The notes under the pieces were generated by a model that made no database searches, was not told where the DNA came from, and was given only the letters and a program-made list of their open reading frames with translations. This document shows, one piece after another, positions 35,643 to 43,913 of a stretch of 53,777 bases of DNA (within the stretch, counting starts at the first letter, position 1; every line of letters starts with the position of its first letter). This DNA is from Chitinophagaceae bacterium (GTDB lineage Bacteria; Bacteroidota; Bacteroidia; Chitinophagales; Chitinophagaceae). The stretch covers positions 1 to 53,777 of the forward strand of contig JAICYZ010000002.1 of assembly GCA_025933935.1 (NCBI GenBank), given 5' to 3'. Position numbers and translations under genes: made by a program.

Positions 35643-36212
35643 TTGACTGCTCCAGGCAACCATATTCCTTCAGAAATCGACTTAATAAAAGGATGTATCG
35701 AAGGTGATGCTCAAATGCAAAGGTTGCTTTATCAAAGATTTTCTGCAATGATGTATACAGTTTGTCTTCGTTATTCTGAAAATCCGGAAGATGCCAATGA
35801 CGTTTTGCAGGAAGGATTTATTAAAGTTTATAAGAGTTTGAGCAAGTTTCGTGCGGAAGGATCTTTTGAAGGTTGGGTGCGAAGGATTTTTATCAATACT
35901 TCAATTGAACATTATAGAAAAAAAGTTAAATTATATAATGTAACAGAAGTACAGGAAAATACAATTGAAGACGACAACCTGGATGTGCTCGATTCACTGG
36001 CAACGAAGGACATTTTGAATATTATTAACGAATTGTCGCCCGGATATAAACAGGTTTTTAATATGCACGTCATAGAAGGGTATTCGCATAAAGAAATAGC
36101 GGATTTACTGGGGATAACAGAAGGTACCAGCAAATCTCAATTAGCAAGGGCAAAAAGCGTATTGAAAAAAATAATGGAAACAAGAGCGGAAAATTTAAAA
36201 AGGAGCAGGTAA
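35643..36212 (+). CDS. ECF sigma factor, TTG start
   Basis: A 189-aa ECF-type sigma factor: region 2 CLRYSENPEDANDVLQEGFIKVYKSLSKFR, then EGWVRRIFINTSIEHYRKK, and a region 4 helix-turn-helix HKEIADLLGITEGTSKSQLARAK. The only start that keeps region 2 is a TTG at 35643; an in-frame stop lies 21 bp upstream and the next ATG (residue 25) would cut into the domain. It is followed after 7 bp by a single-pass membrane protein that is probably its anti-sigma factor. The stimulus is unknown. It is not linked to a SusC/SusD pair. Confidence 0.9.
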   Translation: MTAPGNHIPSEIDLIKGCIEGDAQMQRLLYQRFSAMMYTVCLRYSENPEDANDVLQEGFIKVYKSLSKFRAEGSFEGWVRRIFINTSIEHYRKKVKLYNVTEVQENTIEDDNLDVLDSLATKDILNIINELSPGYKQVFNMHVIEGYSHKEIADLLGITEGTSKSQLARAKSVLKKIMETRAENLKRSR

Positions 36213-36219
36213 TCTTATC

Positions 36220-36801
36220 ATGCAAAATTTTAAAAATAGACTTTATCATTATGAAACTCCTCCACCAGAGGAGATATGGGAGCATATTTCAGAAGTACTG
36301 CAGAATGAAAAAGTAATAACGCTGTACACGCGCCGCAAATCAAAATTTCTTTTCTATGGCGCCACGGCTGCAGCCTCTGTAGTAATTATTTTTGTAGGCT
36401 CGTTGTTTTTCAAAAAGAATAAAGAACCGCATACCATCGCAAATACCGAAACAAAACACGAGTTATTGGCTCAAAAAGTAAAGGATTCAATCAATCTTAA
36501 TCAGAAAATATTAGAATCGATTATTCATAATCCACAGGAAAAAAAAGAAATTATTTCTAAAGACCTTTCTAAAACCAAGAAATACCTAACAGTAGCAAAT
36601 CCTGAAGGTCAACCAGTAAAAATTTCTCCAAAAGTGGCTACTCTCATCATTTCTGCCGATCATGAATTTCCTCCAAAACCTGTTTGGAGTAAAAAGATCG
36701 ATAAATGGCAAAAAATTATGTTGGCCAGCACGATTTCTCCCACCTCTGTTAGTTTAATTGACCTGGTACAATTAGCCGCCAACAGCGAAAATGTAGAATA
36801 A
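36220..36801 (+). CDS. Putative anti-sigma membrane protein
   Basis: A 193-aa protein with a short cytoplasmic N-terminus (YHYETPPPEEIWEHISEVL), one membrane helix (FLFYGATAAASVVIIFVGSLFF, residues about 48-69) and a 120-residue polar periplasmic part. The PPPEEIWE..S..L segment is a recurrent opening of Bacteroidota proteins encoded just after ECF sigma factors, and presumably binds the sigma factor. No zinc-binding HxxxCxxC (ZAS) motif is seen. It starts 7 bp after the sigma gene. Confidence 0.6.
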   Translation: MQNFKNRLYHYETPPPEEIWEHISEVLQNEKVITLYTRRKSKFLFYGATAAASVVIIFVGSLFFKKNKEPHTIANTETKHELLAQKVKDSINLNQKILESIIHNPQEKKEIISKDLSKTKKYLTVANPEGQPVKISPKVATLIISADHEFPPKPVWSKKIDKWQKIMLASTISPTSVSLIDLVQLAANSENVE

Positions 36802-36812
36802 AGTTTTGGCAA

Positions 36813-37238
36813 ATGGCACGGTTAAAACTTGAACTTCCTGAAAAATTAGTTGCCACTGTTTCAATCCCTGTCCGTATTACCGATATCAATTATGGCAATC
36901 ATCTTGGACACAATTCGCTCGTAGAAATCATTCATGAAGCACGCGTTCAATTTTTAAATCAGCATGGATTTACAGAACTCAATGTTGCCGGTACCGCACT
37001 GATCTTGAAAGAGCTTTTGGTGGAATTTATAAATGAATCTTTCTACAATGATCTTTTAGAAATCAACATATTTTCAGGGGAAATAACCGCAGTTTCTTTT
37101 GAACTTTTTTATCAAATTGCTGTGAACAGGAATGAAAGGAAGATGATTATTGCGCTCGCAAAAACTGCATTGGTTTGTTACAATTATGAAATAAAAAAAG
37201 TGAGACCTGTGCCGCCGCAATTGAAATCGGTTTTGTAA
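36813..37238 (+). CDS. Acyl-CoA thioesterase (4HBT hotdog family)
   Basis: A 141-aa hotdog-fold protein. VRITDINYGNHLGHNSLVEIIHEARVQFL holds the conserved Asp and His/Asn active-site segment, and the central strand FSGEITAVSFELFYQI follows. It resembles YbgC/FadM-like thioesterases that hydrolyse short- or medium-chain acyl-CoAs. It follows the putative anti-sigma gene by 11 bp, so it may share its message. Substrate unknown; cytoplasmic. Confidence 0.82.
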   Translation: MARLKLELPEKLVATVSIPVRITDINYGNHLGHNSLVEIIHEARVQFLNQHGFTELNVAGTALILKELLVEFINESFYNDLLEINIFSGEITAVSFELFYQIAVNRNERKMIIALAKTALVCYNYEIKKVRPVPPQLKSVL

Positions 37239-37321
37239 AATTTAATTTCTCTTAAACAATCTTCATAAAATTTTTTCTTTTCTTTTTCCAAAATATTGGT
37301 ACTTTTAAAAAACCCTTTTTT

Positions 37322-37795
37322 ATGTTATGGAGAAGATTTAATGGAGAAGCAATTGAATTGCCTATCAAAAATGCTGTAGAAAAAACCATCCAAAAAGAAA
37401 CCGAAGCAGGTAACAAATTAAAAGTTTGCATCGGTACCGACAGCCAGGTAAGAAGCCAGGATACAGAATTTGCAACAGTCATTGTTTTTCTTCGTGAAGG
37501 ACGCGGTGGATTCATGTTTATTCATAATGAAAAAACTACTCAAAAGTACAGTATCAAAGAACGGATGCTGGTAGAGGTCGCTAAAAGCATTGAAATCGCT
37601 TATGAGTTGTGCGATTTATTTACCAAATACGATGTCGACATGGAAGTGCATGCCGACATCAATACCAACCCCGGATTCAAGAGCAATGAAGCGTTGCGGG
37701 AAGCGATGGGTTATATCCTCGGAATGGGCTTTGCCTTCAAAGCCAAGCCGGAAGCATTTGCAAGCAGTTGCTGTGCTGATAAAATGGTGAATTAA
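37322..37795 (+). CDS. YkuK-like RNase H-fold protein (DUF458)
   Basis: A 157-aa cytoplasmic protein similar to Bacillus YkuK and the DUF458 family, which has an RNase H-like fold. The first strand is KVCIGTDSQVRSQDTEFATVIVFL (Asp of GTDSQ), and EVHADINTNPGFKSNEAL supplies another conserved acidic site. Such proteins are often annotated as nuclease-like but their role is unproven. Apart from a weak -7-like element (TACTTTTA) nothing marks the promoter. The 99-bp gap after it has short repeats of GTTAGAA/GTTTAGA. Confidence 0.75.
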   Translation: MLWRRFNGEAIELPIKNAVEKTIQKETEAGNKLKVCIGTDSQVRSQDTEFATVIVFLREGRGGFMFIHNEKTTQKYSIKERMLVEVAKSIEIAYELCDLFTKYDVDMEVHADINTNPGFKSNEALREAMGYILGMGFAFKAKPEAFASSCCADKMVN

Positions 37796-37894
37796 GAAAG
37801 GTTAGAATTGTTTAGATTTTTTAGCCGGGTTAGAAAGTTTAGAAAATGAATAAAATTGCTGCAATTTCCTTTCTGAACAACGCGAGCTAAAAAT

Positions 37895-38140
37895 TTGATT
37901 AATTTGCAAACAAATGCTTTTAGCTTGAATCAAAAAACAAAACCAAACCATCGGCAATATCTGGCAACCCTCAAAAAGATGGGACCGGAAAAACGCCTAT
38001 TAAAAGCCTTAGAGCTATCCGCTATTTCCAAACAACTTTTTATGAGTGGCCTGCGAAAAAGATTTCCTGACAAAACGGAGGCAGAGATTAAAGAACTATA
38101 TCTTCAAAGATTGGCTAAATGTTACAACCGAAATTATTAA
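37895..38140 (+). CDS. Small helical protein paired with a nucleotidyltransferase
   Basis: An 81-aa basic, helical protein. The core QYLATLKKMGPEKRLLKALELS and the ending RLAKCYNRNY match, from memory, a widespread small family whose members nearly always sit directly before a nucleotidyltransferase gene. The start is probably the TTG at 37895, because homologues extend ahead of the first ATG (37979, which would give 53 aa). Its end overlaps the next gene by 22 bp in another frame, so the two are coupled. A regulatory or antitoxin-like role is inference. Confidence 0.6.
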   Translation: MINLQTNAFSLNQKTKPNHRQYLATLKKMGPEKRLLKALELSAISKQLFMSGLRKRFPDKTEAEIKELYLQRLAKCYNRNY

Positions 38141-38643
38141 AGAAGGTATTGGCAATACTTGAAGATTCCGCAATTGAGTATATGGTTACGGGTTCAATAG
38201 TTTCAAGTATACAGGGAGAACCCAGGACTACACATGATATTGATATTCTGGTGAATATTGCCGATTCTTCAATCCAGACAATCATGAGTACATTTAGACC
38301 TCCGGATTATTATGTTTCTGAATCTGCTATTAAAGACGCCATTCAATCCAAATCAATGTTCAACCTCATTGATACAAAAGATGGTGAAAAAATTGATTTT
38401 TGGATTTTGACCGATGATGATTTTGACCGATCAAGATTTAAAAGAAAGTTTCCTGAAAAAATATTGGGACTAACGATGAACATTTCAACTTCAGAAGACA
38501 CGATACTTATGAAATTAAAATGGGCCAAGCTGTCAGGAGGAAGTGAGAAACAATTTACTGATGCGCTTCGGGTATATGAAGTGCAATTTGATAATATTAA
38601 CAATAATTATATTGAATTTTGCGGCAAAATATCTAAGGGTTGA
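38119..38643 (+). CDS. MNT/AbiEii-like nucleotidyltransferase, probably frameshifted
   Basis: A 174-aa protein of the polymerase-beta nucleotidyltransferase fold. EYMVTGSIVSSIQGEPRTTHDIDILV has the GS motif (Gly25-Ser26) and the metal-binding Asp-x-Asp (Asp40, Asp42). EDTILMKLKWAKLSGG is the usual following helix. Such proteins transfer nucleotides to RNA or protein, and AbiEii relatives are toxins. The reading frame stops early: shifting by one base in the AAAA run at 38626-38629 continues as YLRVEDLWNRLRKEAEPLT to a stop at 38687-38689, which matches the normal family ending. So the true gene probably runs to 38689 and carries a one-base insertion, a programmed shift, or a sequencing error. 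Confidence 0.75.
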   Translation: MLQPKLLKKVLAILEDSAIEYMVTGSIVSSIQGEPRTTHDIDILVNIADSSIQTIMSTFRPPDYYVSESAIKDAIQSKSMFNLIDTKDGEKIDFWILTDDDFDRSRFKRKFPEKILGLTMNISTSEDTILMKLKWAKLSGGSEKQFTDALRVYEVQFDNINNNYIEFCGKISKG

Positions 38644-38712
38644 GGATTTATGGAATAGGCTTAGAAAAGAAGCAGAGCCGTTAACCTAAAAAACATCATT
38701 TGATTCGTTACT

Positions 38713-39951
38713 TTAGCTCAGGCATCCATAAATCAAACAACCATCTCCATAACTCAAAAATCTGTATTCATGCGCCAACGCATACTCATAAATTTCCTTC
38801 CATTTTTTTCCAATCATCGCTGCTACTAACAGCAACAAAGTTGATTTTGGCTGATGAAAATTGGTGATCATTCCATTGATAATTTTAAAAGAATAACCAG
38901 GCGCAATTATAATTTGTGTTTGAATAAAAAGCCTTTCTGTTTTTTTGTTTTTTAAATAATTCAACAAAGAAGTTAAACAATCAACCGCAGAAATATTTTC
39001 AGGAAAAATCTCTTTATCATATACTTCCCATTGTTCTATTTTTAATCTTTCAAATTCAACGTAAGGATTGAGAAAAGTTTTTAATCCCATCCAATACAGG
39101 CTTTCAACCGTTCTTACAGAGGTAGTTCCTACACAAAATATTTGATGAGAAATATTTTGCGTCAGCTGCTCAATAAAGCTTGTAGAAACATCAATCCATT
39201 CAGCATGCATTTCATGGCCTTCCATGCTTGCAGCTTTTACAGGTTTAAATGTGCCGGCGCCTACATGAAGCGTCACAAATCCTGTGTCAATATTTTTTTT
39301 CTTAAAGGATGAAAATATTTCTTCCGTAAAATGTAAACCCGCTGTTGGCGCCGCTACTGAGCCTTCATGCACGGAATAAATCGTTTGATAAGTTTCTGAA
39401 TCACTTTCCTCCGCTTTTCTTTTGATGTATGGCGGCAACGGCGTTTCACCGGCATGTTCTATGATTTCTGCAAAAGAAAAATTTCCAGGATTCCAGGATA
39501 ATTGAACAACATACGCATCAGTTAATTTTTCTACCAAAGCAGATTTTAAAATGATGCTTTCATCATTTATAGTAATTTCTTTTTCAAGAAATTTTTCCTT
39601 CCATTTTCCTGCTCCGCCAATCATACATTTCCATTTTACTGATTTTTTTTGAGCAAGAACTACGGCATAATCATTAATTCTTTCATACGGCTCAAGGCAA
39701 AATATTTCTATCACCGCACCGGTTATTTTTTTAAATAAAATCCTTGCTTTGATTACTTTCGTATCATTAAAAATAAGGAGTGAATTTTCCGGTAAATGAT
39801 CAGCAATGTTTCGATAAATATCTTCTGAAATCTTCTCATTTTTATAAATCAACAATTTCGACTCATCTCTTTTTTTGAGCGGATAAACAGCAATTCTTTC
39901 TTCCGGTAAAAAATAATCAAAATCGGTGATAGACAAATTTTTTGGATGCAT
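38713..39951 (-). CDS. queA: tRNA preQ1(34) S-adenosylmethionine ribosyltransferase-isomerase
   Basis: A 412-aa enzyme of queuosine synthesis that transfers and isomerises ribose from S-adenosylmethionine to preQ1 in the tRNA wobble position. DFDYFLPEERIAVYPLKKRDESKLL, HAGETPLPPYIKR, APTAGLHFTEE and HVGAGTFKPVKA are all diagnostic. TNFHQPKSTLLLLVAAMIG is near the end. The ORF track begins 23 codons too early; MHPKNLSITDFDYF at 39951 is the family start. It follows the histidine kinase gene by 89 bp on the same strand, with a variant of the intergenic 16-mer between them. Confidence 0.96.
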   Translation of the reverse strand: MHPKNLSITDFDYFLPEERIAVYPLKKRDESKLLIYKNEKISEDIYRNIADHLPENSLLIFNDTKVIKARILFKKITGAVIEIFCLEPYERINDYAVVLAQKKSVKWKCMIGGAGKWKEKFLEKEITINDESIILKSALVEKLTDAYVVQLSWNPGNFSFAEIIEHAGETPLPPYIKRKAEESDSETYQTIYSVHEGSVAAPTAGLHFTEEIFSSFKKKNIDTGFVTLHVGAGTFKPVKAASMEGHEMHAEWIDVSTSFIEQLTQNISHQIFCVGTTSVRTVESLYWMGLKTFLNPYVEFERLKIEQWEVYDKEIFPENISAVDCLTSLLNYLKNKKTERLFIQTQIIIAPGYSFKIINGMITNFHQPKSTLLLLVAAMIGKKWKEIYEYALAHEYRFLSYGDGCLIYGCLS

Positions 39952-40007
39952 GCTGCAAAGGAAAGAATTTATCGAGTTATTTACGGTTTTTGAAAAATGA
40001 GCACGGC

Positions 40008-40023
40008 AGCAAACAAACAAATA
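40008..40023 (-). repeat. Intergenic 16-mer motif, one-mismatch copy
   Basis: On the minus strand TATTTGTTTGTTTGCT, one mismatch from the exact 16-mer, between the histidine kinase and queA genes and oriented towards queA, 56 bp before its ATG. Confidence 0.5.
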
Positions 40024-40040
40024 ACCTCAATTCTTATTTA

Positions 40041-41363
40041 TTATGCTGTTTTTTTTATCACCGGAAATTCCAAGGTGAAACAACTGCCTTTTCCGGGAGT
40101 GCTTTCTGCTTTTATTTTGCCGTGAAGTGTATCGACTACCGATTTTACATAGCTAAGGCCAAGTCCAAATCCTTTAATGTTGTGAATATTACCGGTATGT
40201 GCGCGGTAAAATTTCTCAAAAACACGGTTCAGTGTTTCTTTATTCATTCCAATCCCGTTGTCTTCAATTTTGATGCGAATGTGCCCGTTAAAATTTGAAG
40301 TCGTTAATTTAATTTTTAGATTTTCTTTTGAATATTTCACGGCGTTGTCGAGGAGATTATTGATGATGTTGGTAAAGTGCACATCATCTGCTAAAATCAA
40401 ATCATTTATTGCATTAAAGTGAGTTTCTAAAACGCCATTTTTTTCATTTAAAGGGAGCTGAATATTGTTGATTGCAGAAGTGATCAGTTCGTGTGAATGG
40501 AGCGGAACTTCTTTCAGCTGTACCGCCTCTTTATCCATCAAAGCCGCTTGTAGTATGGTTTCCACCTGCTTGTTCATCCTTTTGTTCTCTTCTTTGATAA
40601 TGCCTGAAAAATAATCCATTTTGGTTTTATCATTTACTACCTTTTCATTTTTTAAAGCATCGACAGCAAGAGAGATCGTTGCGAGCGGTGTTTTAAATTC
40701 ATGAGTCATATTGTTGATAAAATCGGATTTTATTTCGCTCAATTTTTTCTGACGAAGCAAAGCGCGGATGGTAATAAAAAAGGCGGTAAAAATGATAAAA
40801 GTAAAAACTACTGCTCCAATGAGCATCCACACCATTTGTTTCCAAACAACATTCTTAATATGCGAAACCACGACCACCAGAAGCTCCTGTGGTGCAAGTC
40901 CTTCGGCCAGGCTGCCGCCTGGCGGATCGAGCGGATAAATGAAAGACATATTATGGACCGTATCACTGTAAGCGTTGTAAAAATTCTTTGACTGAAGATC
41001 ATCGCCGATCATCGACGTTGTGGTGATCGCAAATTCGAAATCAAGTTTCTTGATGTTATTTTTTTCAAATTCTTTATTGATCAGCGACCGGATTTCATGA
41101 CGCGAAAAGTTATGAGCAATCGTAGTAGGAAATACATTTAAAGGGAATAAGAGATCGGCATTTTTGCGGTTGTCGAAAGGAGAGATTTTGGCCCTTTCAT
41201 TCACCAGTTCTTTCGCTGCCTGGATGGTCACCATTTTCACTGTTTCTTCAAACTGCAGTTCCTTGTCCTGCAAAGCCTGTTTGATCCATACGTACTGAAA
41301 AAAAATAATTCCCAACAAGGAAGCAAAAACCAGTATGGTAATTAGTGGGAAAATTTTTTTCAT
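40041..41363 (-). CDS. Sensor histidine kinase
   Basis: A 440-aa kinase. Two membrane helices (residues about 5-24 and 176-199) flank a periplasmic domain of about 150 residues. The phospho-acceptor is His221 in NNMTHEFKTPLATI. The N box NIINNLLDNAVKYS, G1 DNGIGM and G2 GFGLGLSYVK complete the ATP domain, so it should be active. No HAMP domain is obvious. Neither neighbour is a response regulator, so it is an orphan in this window. The signal is unknown. Confidence 0.93.
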   Translation of the reverse strand: MKKIFPLITILVFASLLGIIFFQYVWIKQALQDKELQFEETVKMVTIQAAKELVNERAKISPFDNRKNADLLFPLNVFPTTIAHNFSRHEIRSLINKEFEKNNIKKLDFEFAITTTSMIGDDLQSKNFYNAYSDTVHNMSFIYPLDPPGGSLAEGLAPQELLVVVVSHIKNVVWKQMVWMLIGAVVFTFIIFTAFFITIRALLRQKKLSEIKSDFINNMTHEFKTPLATISLAVDALKNEKVVNDKTKMDYFSGIIKEENKRMNKQVETILQAALMDKEAVQLKEVPLHSHELITSAINNIQLPLNEKNGVLETHFNAINDLILADDVHFTNIINNLLDNAVKYSKENLKIKLTTSNFNGHIRIKIEDNGIGMNKETLNRVFEKFYRAHTGNIHNIKGFGLGLSYVKSVVDTLHGKIKAESTPGKGSCFTLEFPVIKKTA

Positions 41364-41506
41364 GCGCGCAAATTTAAACTTGATCGCTACTAAATATCCT
41401 TAGCAGTCAGTTAACTTTATTTTTTTTAACTATCTCTTATCTTTTATTTTTTCTGCAAAGACAGGCTTTTTATTTTTTTTTGAGCAAATAAAATTAATTT
41501 AGAATT

Positions 41507-42058
41507 ATGATTTCACCAGCGAAAGGAATTTTATTAATTGCAAACCCTTTTTTGAAAGATCCAAACTTTAGCCGGACCGTTATTTTTATTTGTGAAAATG
41601 TGATGGAAGGTACTTTTGGTTTTGTGTTAAACAAACAATTTCCTAAAAATTTAAAAGAACTTTTACCGGATATGGAGATGCCCGATTTTCCTGTTTACCA
41701 GGGCGGCCCGGTACAACCTGATTCGTTGCATTTTATCCATCAATATCCGGATCTGATCAGCGGCGGTGAAGAAGTTTTTGACGGCGTGTATTGGGGCGGT
41801 AATTTTGAAAGTTTGCAGATTCATTTGAAAAATAATTCCATCAGTCCTGATAAGATTCGTTTTTTTATCGGATACAGCGGCTGGACAGAAGGTCAATTGG
41901 ACCAGGAAATGAAGATTGACAGCTGGCTGACCGTAAAGGCTACACCAAAATTAATCTTTGGTACCAGCGCTTCTGAAACCTGGAAGGAATCACTCAATTA
42001 TCTCGGCGGCGATTATAAAATGCTTGTCAATTATCCGATAGATCCCCAATTGAATTAA
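41507..42058 (+). CDS. yqgE: YqgE/AlgH-family protein (UPF0301)
   Basis: A 183-aa protein. KGILLIANPFLKDPNFSRTVIFIC, GTFGFVLNKQ, VYQGGPVQPDSLHFIH and FFIGYSGWTEGQLDQE span the family. It is cytoplasmic; UPF0301 members are broadly conserved but their activity is not settled. It is divergent from the histidine kinase. Nothing is fused or missing. Confidence 0.93.
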   Translation: MISPAKGILLIANPFLKDPNFSRTVIFICENVMEGTFGFVLNKQFPKNLKELLPDMEMPDFPVYQGGPVQPDSLHFIHQYPDLISGGEEVFDGVYWGGNFESLQIHLKNNSISPDKIRFFIGYSGWTEGQLDQEMKIDSWLTVKATPKLIFGTSASETWKESLNYLGGDYKMLVNYPIDPQLN

Positions 42059-42182
42059 TGGGAAAATATGTCGGTAGTGTGAAAATTCTATAAACTGGAA
42101 ATCCATAAGTAGGTTTCTTCTTTTCTTGTCTCCTCAATAATCATGGCAAACTTCTTGTTTAAATAAACAAAAAACACCCGTT

Positions 42183-42338
42183 ATGAAAAGACTCATTATT
42201 TTGCTTACCCTGATGACCGTTGCGGTATTTCTGATGCTTCCTGAAAAAGAACAGGATGAATTAAAACACGAAGGAAAGAAGTTAAAGAAGAAATTAAAAA
42301 AGAGTCATTTTCCTAAAAATGAACCTGCATCTGCGTGA
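42183..42338 (+). CDS. 51-aa membrane-anchored basic peptide
   Basis: Missed by the ORF track. MKRLIILLTLMTVAVFLML is a membrane or signal helix, followed by an acidic-basic tail very rich in Lys (KKLKKKLKK) and ending NEPASA. There is an in-frame ATG and a TGA. No -7 box is clear but a run of A/T precedes it. Composition suggests a real small membrane protein. It lies between yqgE and the acyltransferase. I do not recognise it. Confidence 0.5.
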   Translation: MKRLIILLTLMTVAVFLMLPEKEQDELKHEGKKLKKKLKKSHFPKNEPASA

Positions 42339-42377
42339 AAAAGATATCGGTAATTTCCTATTTTTACCTAAAAAGTA

Positions 42378-43334
42378 TTGCTTTATAATCTATTCTTAAT
42401 TCCATCCAGGATTGCATTGTATTTTTATTGCCGCAGGATTATAATTAACAATAGATCAATATTGCGCGAGCAAGGGCCGTTATTGATTGCAGCCAATCAT
42501 CCGAATTCTTTTTTAGATGCCATAATTGTTGGCTCGCTTTTTAAATCGCCGGTTTATTCGCTGGCACGCGGCGATGCTTTTGCAGGTAAATTTATTACAA
42601 AAATTCTTCGGTCATTCAACATGCTTCCGATTTATCGCGTAAGTGAAGGAGTAGAAAACCTGGAGTATAATTACACGACTTTCGATGCATGTGAACAATT
42701 GTTTAAAGCAAATAAAATCGTTTTGATTTTCAGTGAAGGCAGGTGTATCAATGAATGGCATCTTCGTCCTTTAAAAAAAGGAACCGCACGTCTCGCGTTC
42801 AATGCCTGGGAAAACAACATTCCTTTAAAAGTTCTGCCCCTTGGAATCAATTATAGTTCTTTTAGATTTTTTGGGAAAAATGTGTTTCTGAATTTTGGTA
42901 ACATTATTTCAAAAAACGATTTCTCCGATAAAATTTTTTCTGGAAGACATCTGAAGAAGTTTAATGAAAAATTGAATGAACAATTGGAAAATCTTGTTGT
43001 TGAAATTGATAAAAATGACTGGCAAAAAGCCAAAGATTATTTCCGGATACACCAGCCTTTATTGAAAAAAATTCTTTTATTTATTCCGGCAATTATTGGT
43101 TTTGCTATCAGCGCTCCATTATATTTTATTCTTCATTTAGTAATAAAAAAACGTGCTCACGATCATTATGATTCTGTAATGACCGGATTGTTATTTTTCT
43201 GTTATCCTTTATACATTTTTGCGATAACATTGATTGCATTTTTTATAACAAAAAACGTTTACGCTTTTCTATTGCTAATTATGCTGCCGGTTTGTGCATG
43301 GAGTTATTTACAACTTAAGAAGCAGATCCGGTAA
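42378..43334 (+). CDS. PlsC-like acyltransferase
   Basis: A 318-aa membrane-associated acyltransferase. The catalytic NHPNSFLDA box (Hx4D) is near residue 40 and the substrate box FSEGRC near residue 118. Two or more membrane helices close the C-terminus (LLFIPAIIGFAISAPLYFIL and the following). It probably acylates lysophospholipid, glycerol phosphate or another lipid. The start is a TTG at 42378: an in-frame stop lies 9 bp upstream, and the first ATG falls well inside the fold. The 495-bp gap that follows holds a candidate ncRNA and no obvious gene. Confidence 0.85.
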   Translation: MLYNLFLIPSRIALYFYCRRIIINNRSILREQGPLLIAANHPNSFLDAIIVGSLFKSPVYSLARGDAFAGKFITKILRSFNMLPIYRVSEGVENLEYNYTTFDACEQLFKANKIVLIFSEGRCINEWHLRPLKKGTARLAFNAWENNIPLKVLPLGINYSSFRFFGKNVFLNFGNIISKNDFSDKIFSGRHLKKFNEKLNEQLENLVVEIDKNDWQKAKDYFRIHQPLLKKILLFIPAIIGFAISAPLYFILHLVIKKRAHDHYDSVMTGLLFFCYPLYIFAITLIAFFITKNVYAFLLLIMLPVCAWSYLQLKKQIR

Positions 43335-43418
43335 TAACTCGTTGGTCAAATCCTCCTTTTGATTGTGTTGCAATATTGTGGATTCAGCAAAAAAATAAAT
43401 AAGTGCAATTTGTATTTT

Positions 43419-43448
43419 AAAAAAAAAGGGCAACATTACATGTTGCCC
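43419..43448 (-). terminator. Rho-independent terminator of a minus-strand transcript
   Basis: GGGCAACAT and ATGTTGCCC flank TAC, a perfect 9-bp stem. On the minus strand it is followed by nine T residues. No minus-strand protein gene ends here: the nearest, at 44418, is almost 1 kb away and has its own neighbours. It therefore points to an unannotated RNA. Confidence 0.75.
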
Positions 43449-43607
43449 AAGTTCGTAGGTTCTTCAATAATAATTTAAAACGGGTAATCTTTCAACAAAT
43501 ATTGAAACGATATATCATAAATATTGGAAATAGACGGTAGGTTATTGGGGTAAAAATTCTTTTTTCAATTACCTTTTGTCTCTTCGTTAGAACAAAAATG
43601 TTGCCAA
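43428..43607 (-). ncRNA. Candidate structured ncRNA
   Basis: A roughly 180-nt minus-strand region ends in a textbook terminator (43419-43448). Its proposed 5' end carries GGCAACAT (43605-43598), which is the same sequence as the first terminator arm and so complementary to the second, giving a possible long closing stem or alternative fold. Next to it UUUUGUUCU and AGAGACAAAA form a hairpin. CAAUAA and UUAUUG, and CCCAA and UUGGG, offer further long-range pairs. The size and the closing pairing recall 6S RNA, but I cannot match a known family. The 5' end is uncertain. Confidence 0.4.
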
Positions 43608-43686
43608 AAACTAAATTTCACACTGTTTATTGATTATAAAATTAATATAGTATAATTTTTATTTTAATTTACCCTAAAAACGCTTT

Positions 43687-43713
43687 AAAGACTACTTTAA
43701 ACAGTCTTTTTTG
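43687..43713 (+). terminator. Weak hairpin and T-run in the 495-bp gap
   Basis: AAAGACT and AGTCTTT (loop ACTTTAAAC) followed by a T-run give a plus-strand terminator-like hairpin. It is AT-rich and no plus-strand gene ends nearby. Confidence 0.25.
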
Positions 43714-43913
43714 AAGTAAAATGATTAAGTAATTCTTGGTTTATAAAAAGAATTTATTGAAAAAGCCACAATTGAAAAGTCATTGCATTACTTGAGTATT
43801 GGTATTCACTTCGGAGCGTTTCTTTCAGTGTGATGAAGCGTGCAGAAAGTTTAGCAGGAAATTTGCTTTATGAAGGAAACCCTTTTTTAATCTATAAAAA
43901 TCTATACTTTTTT

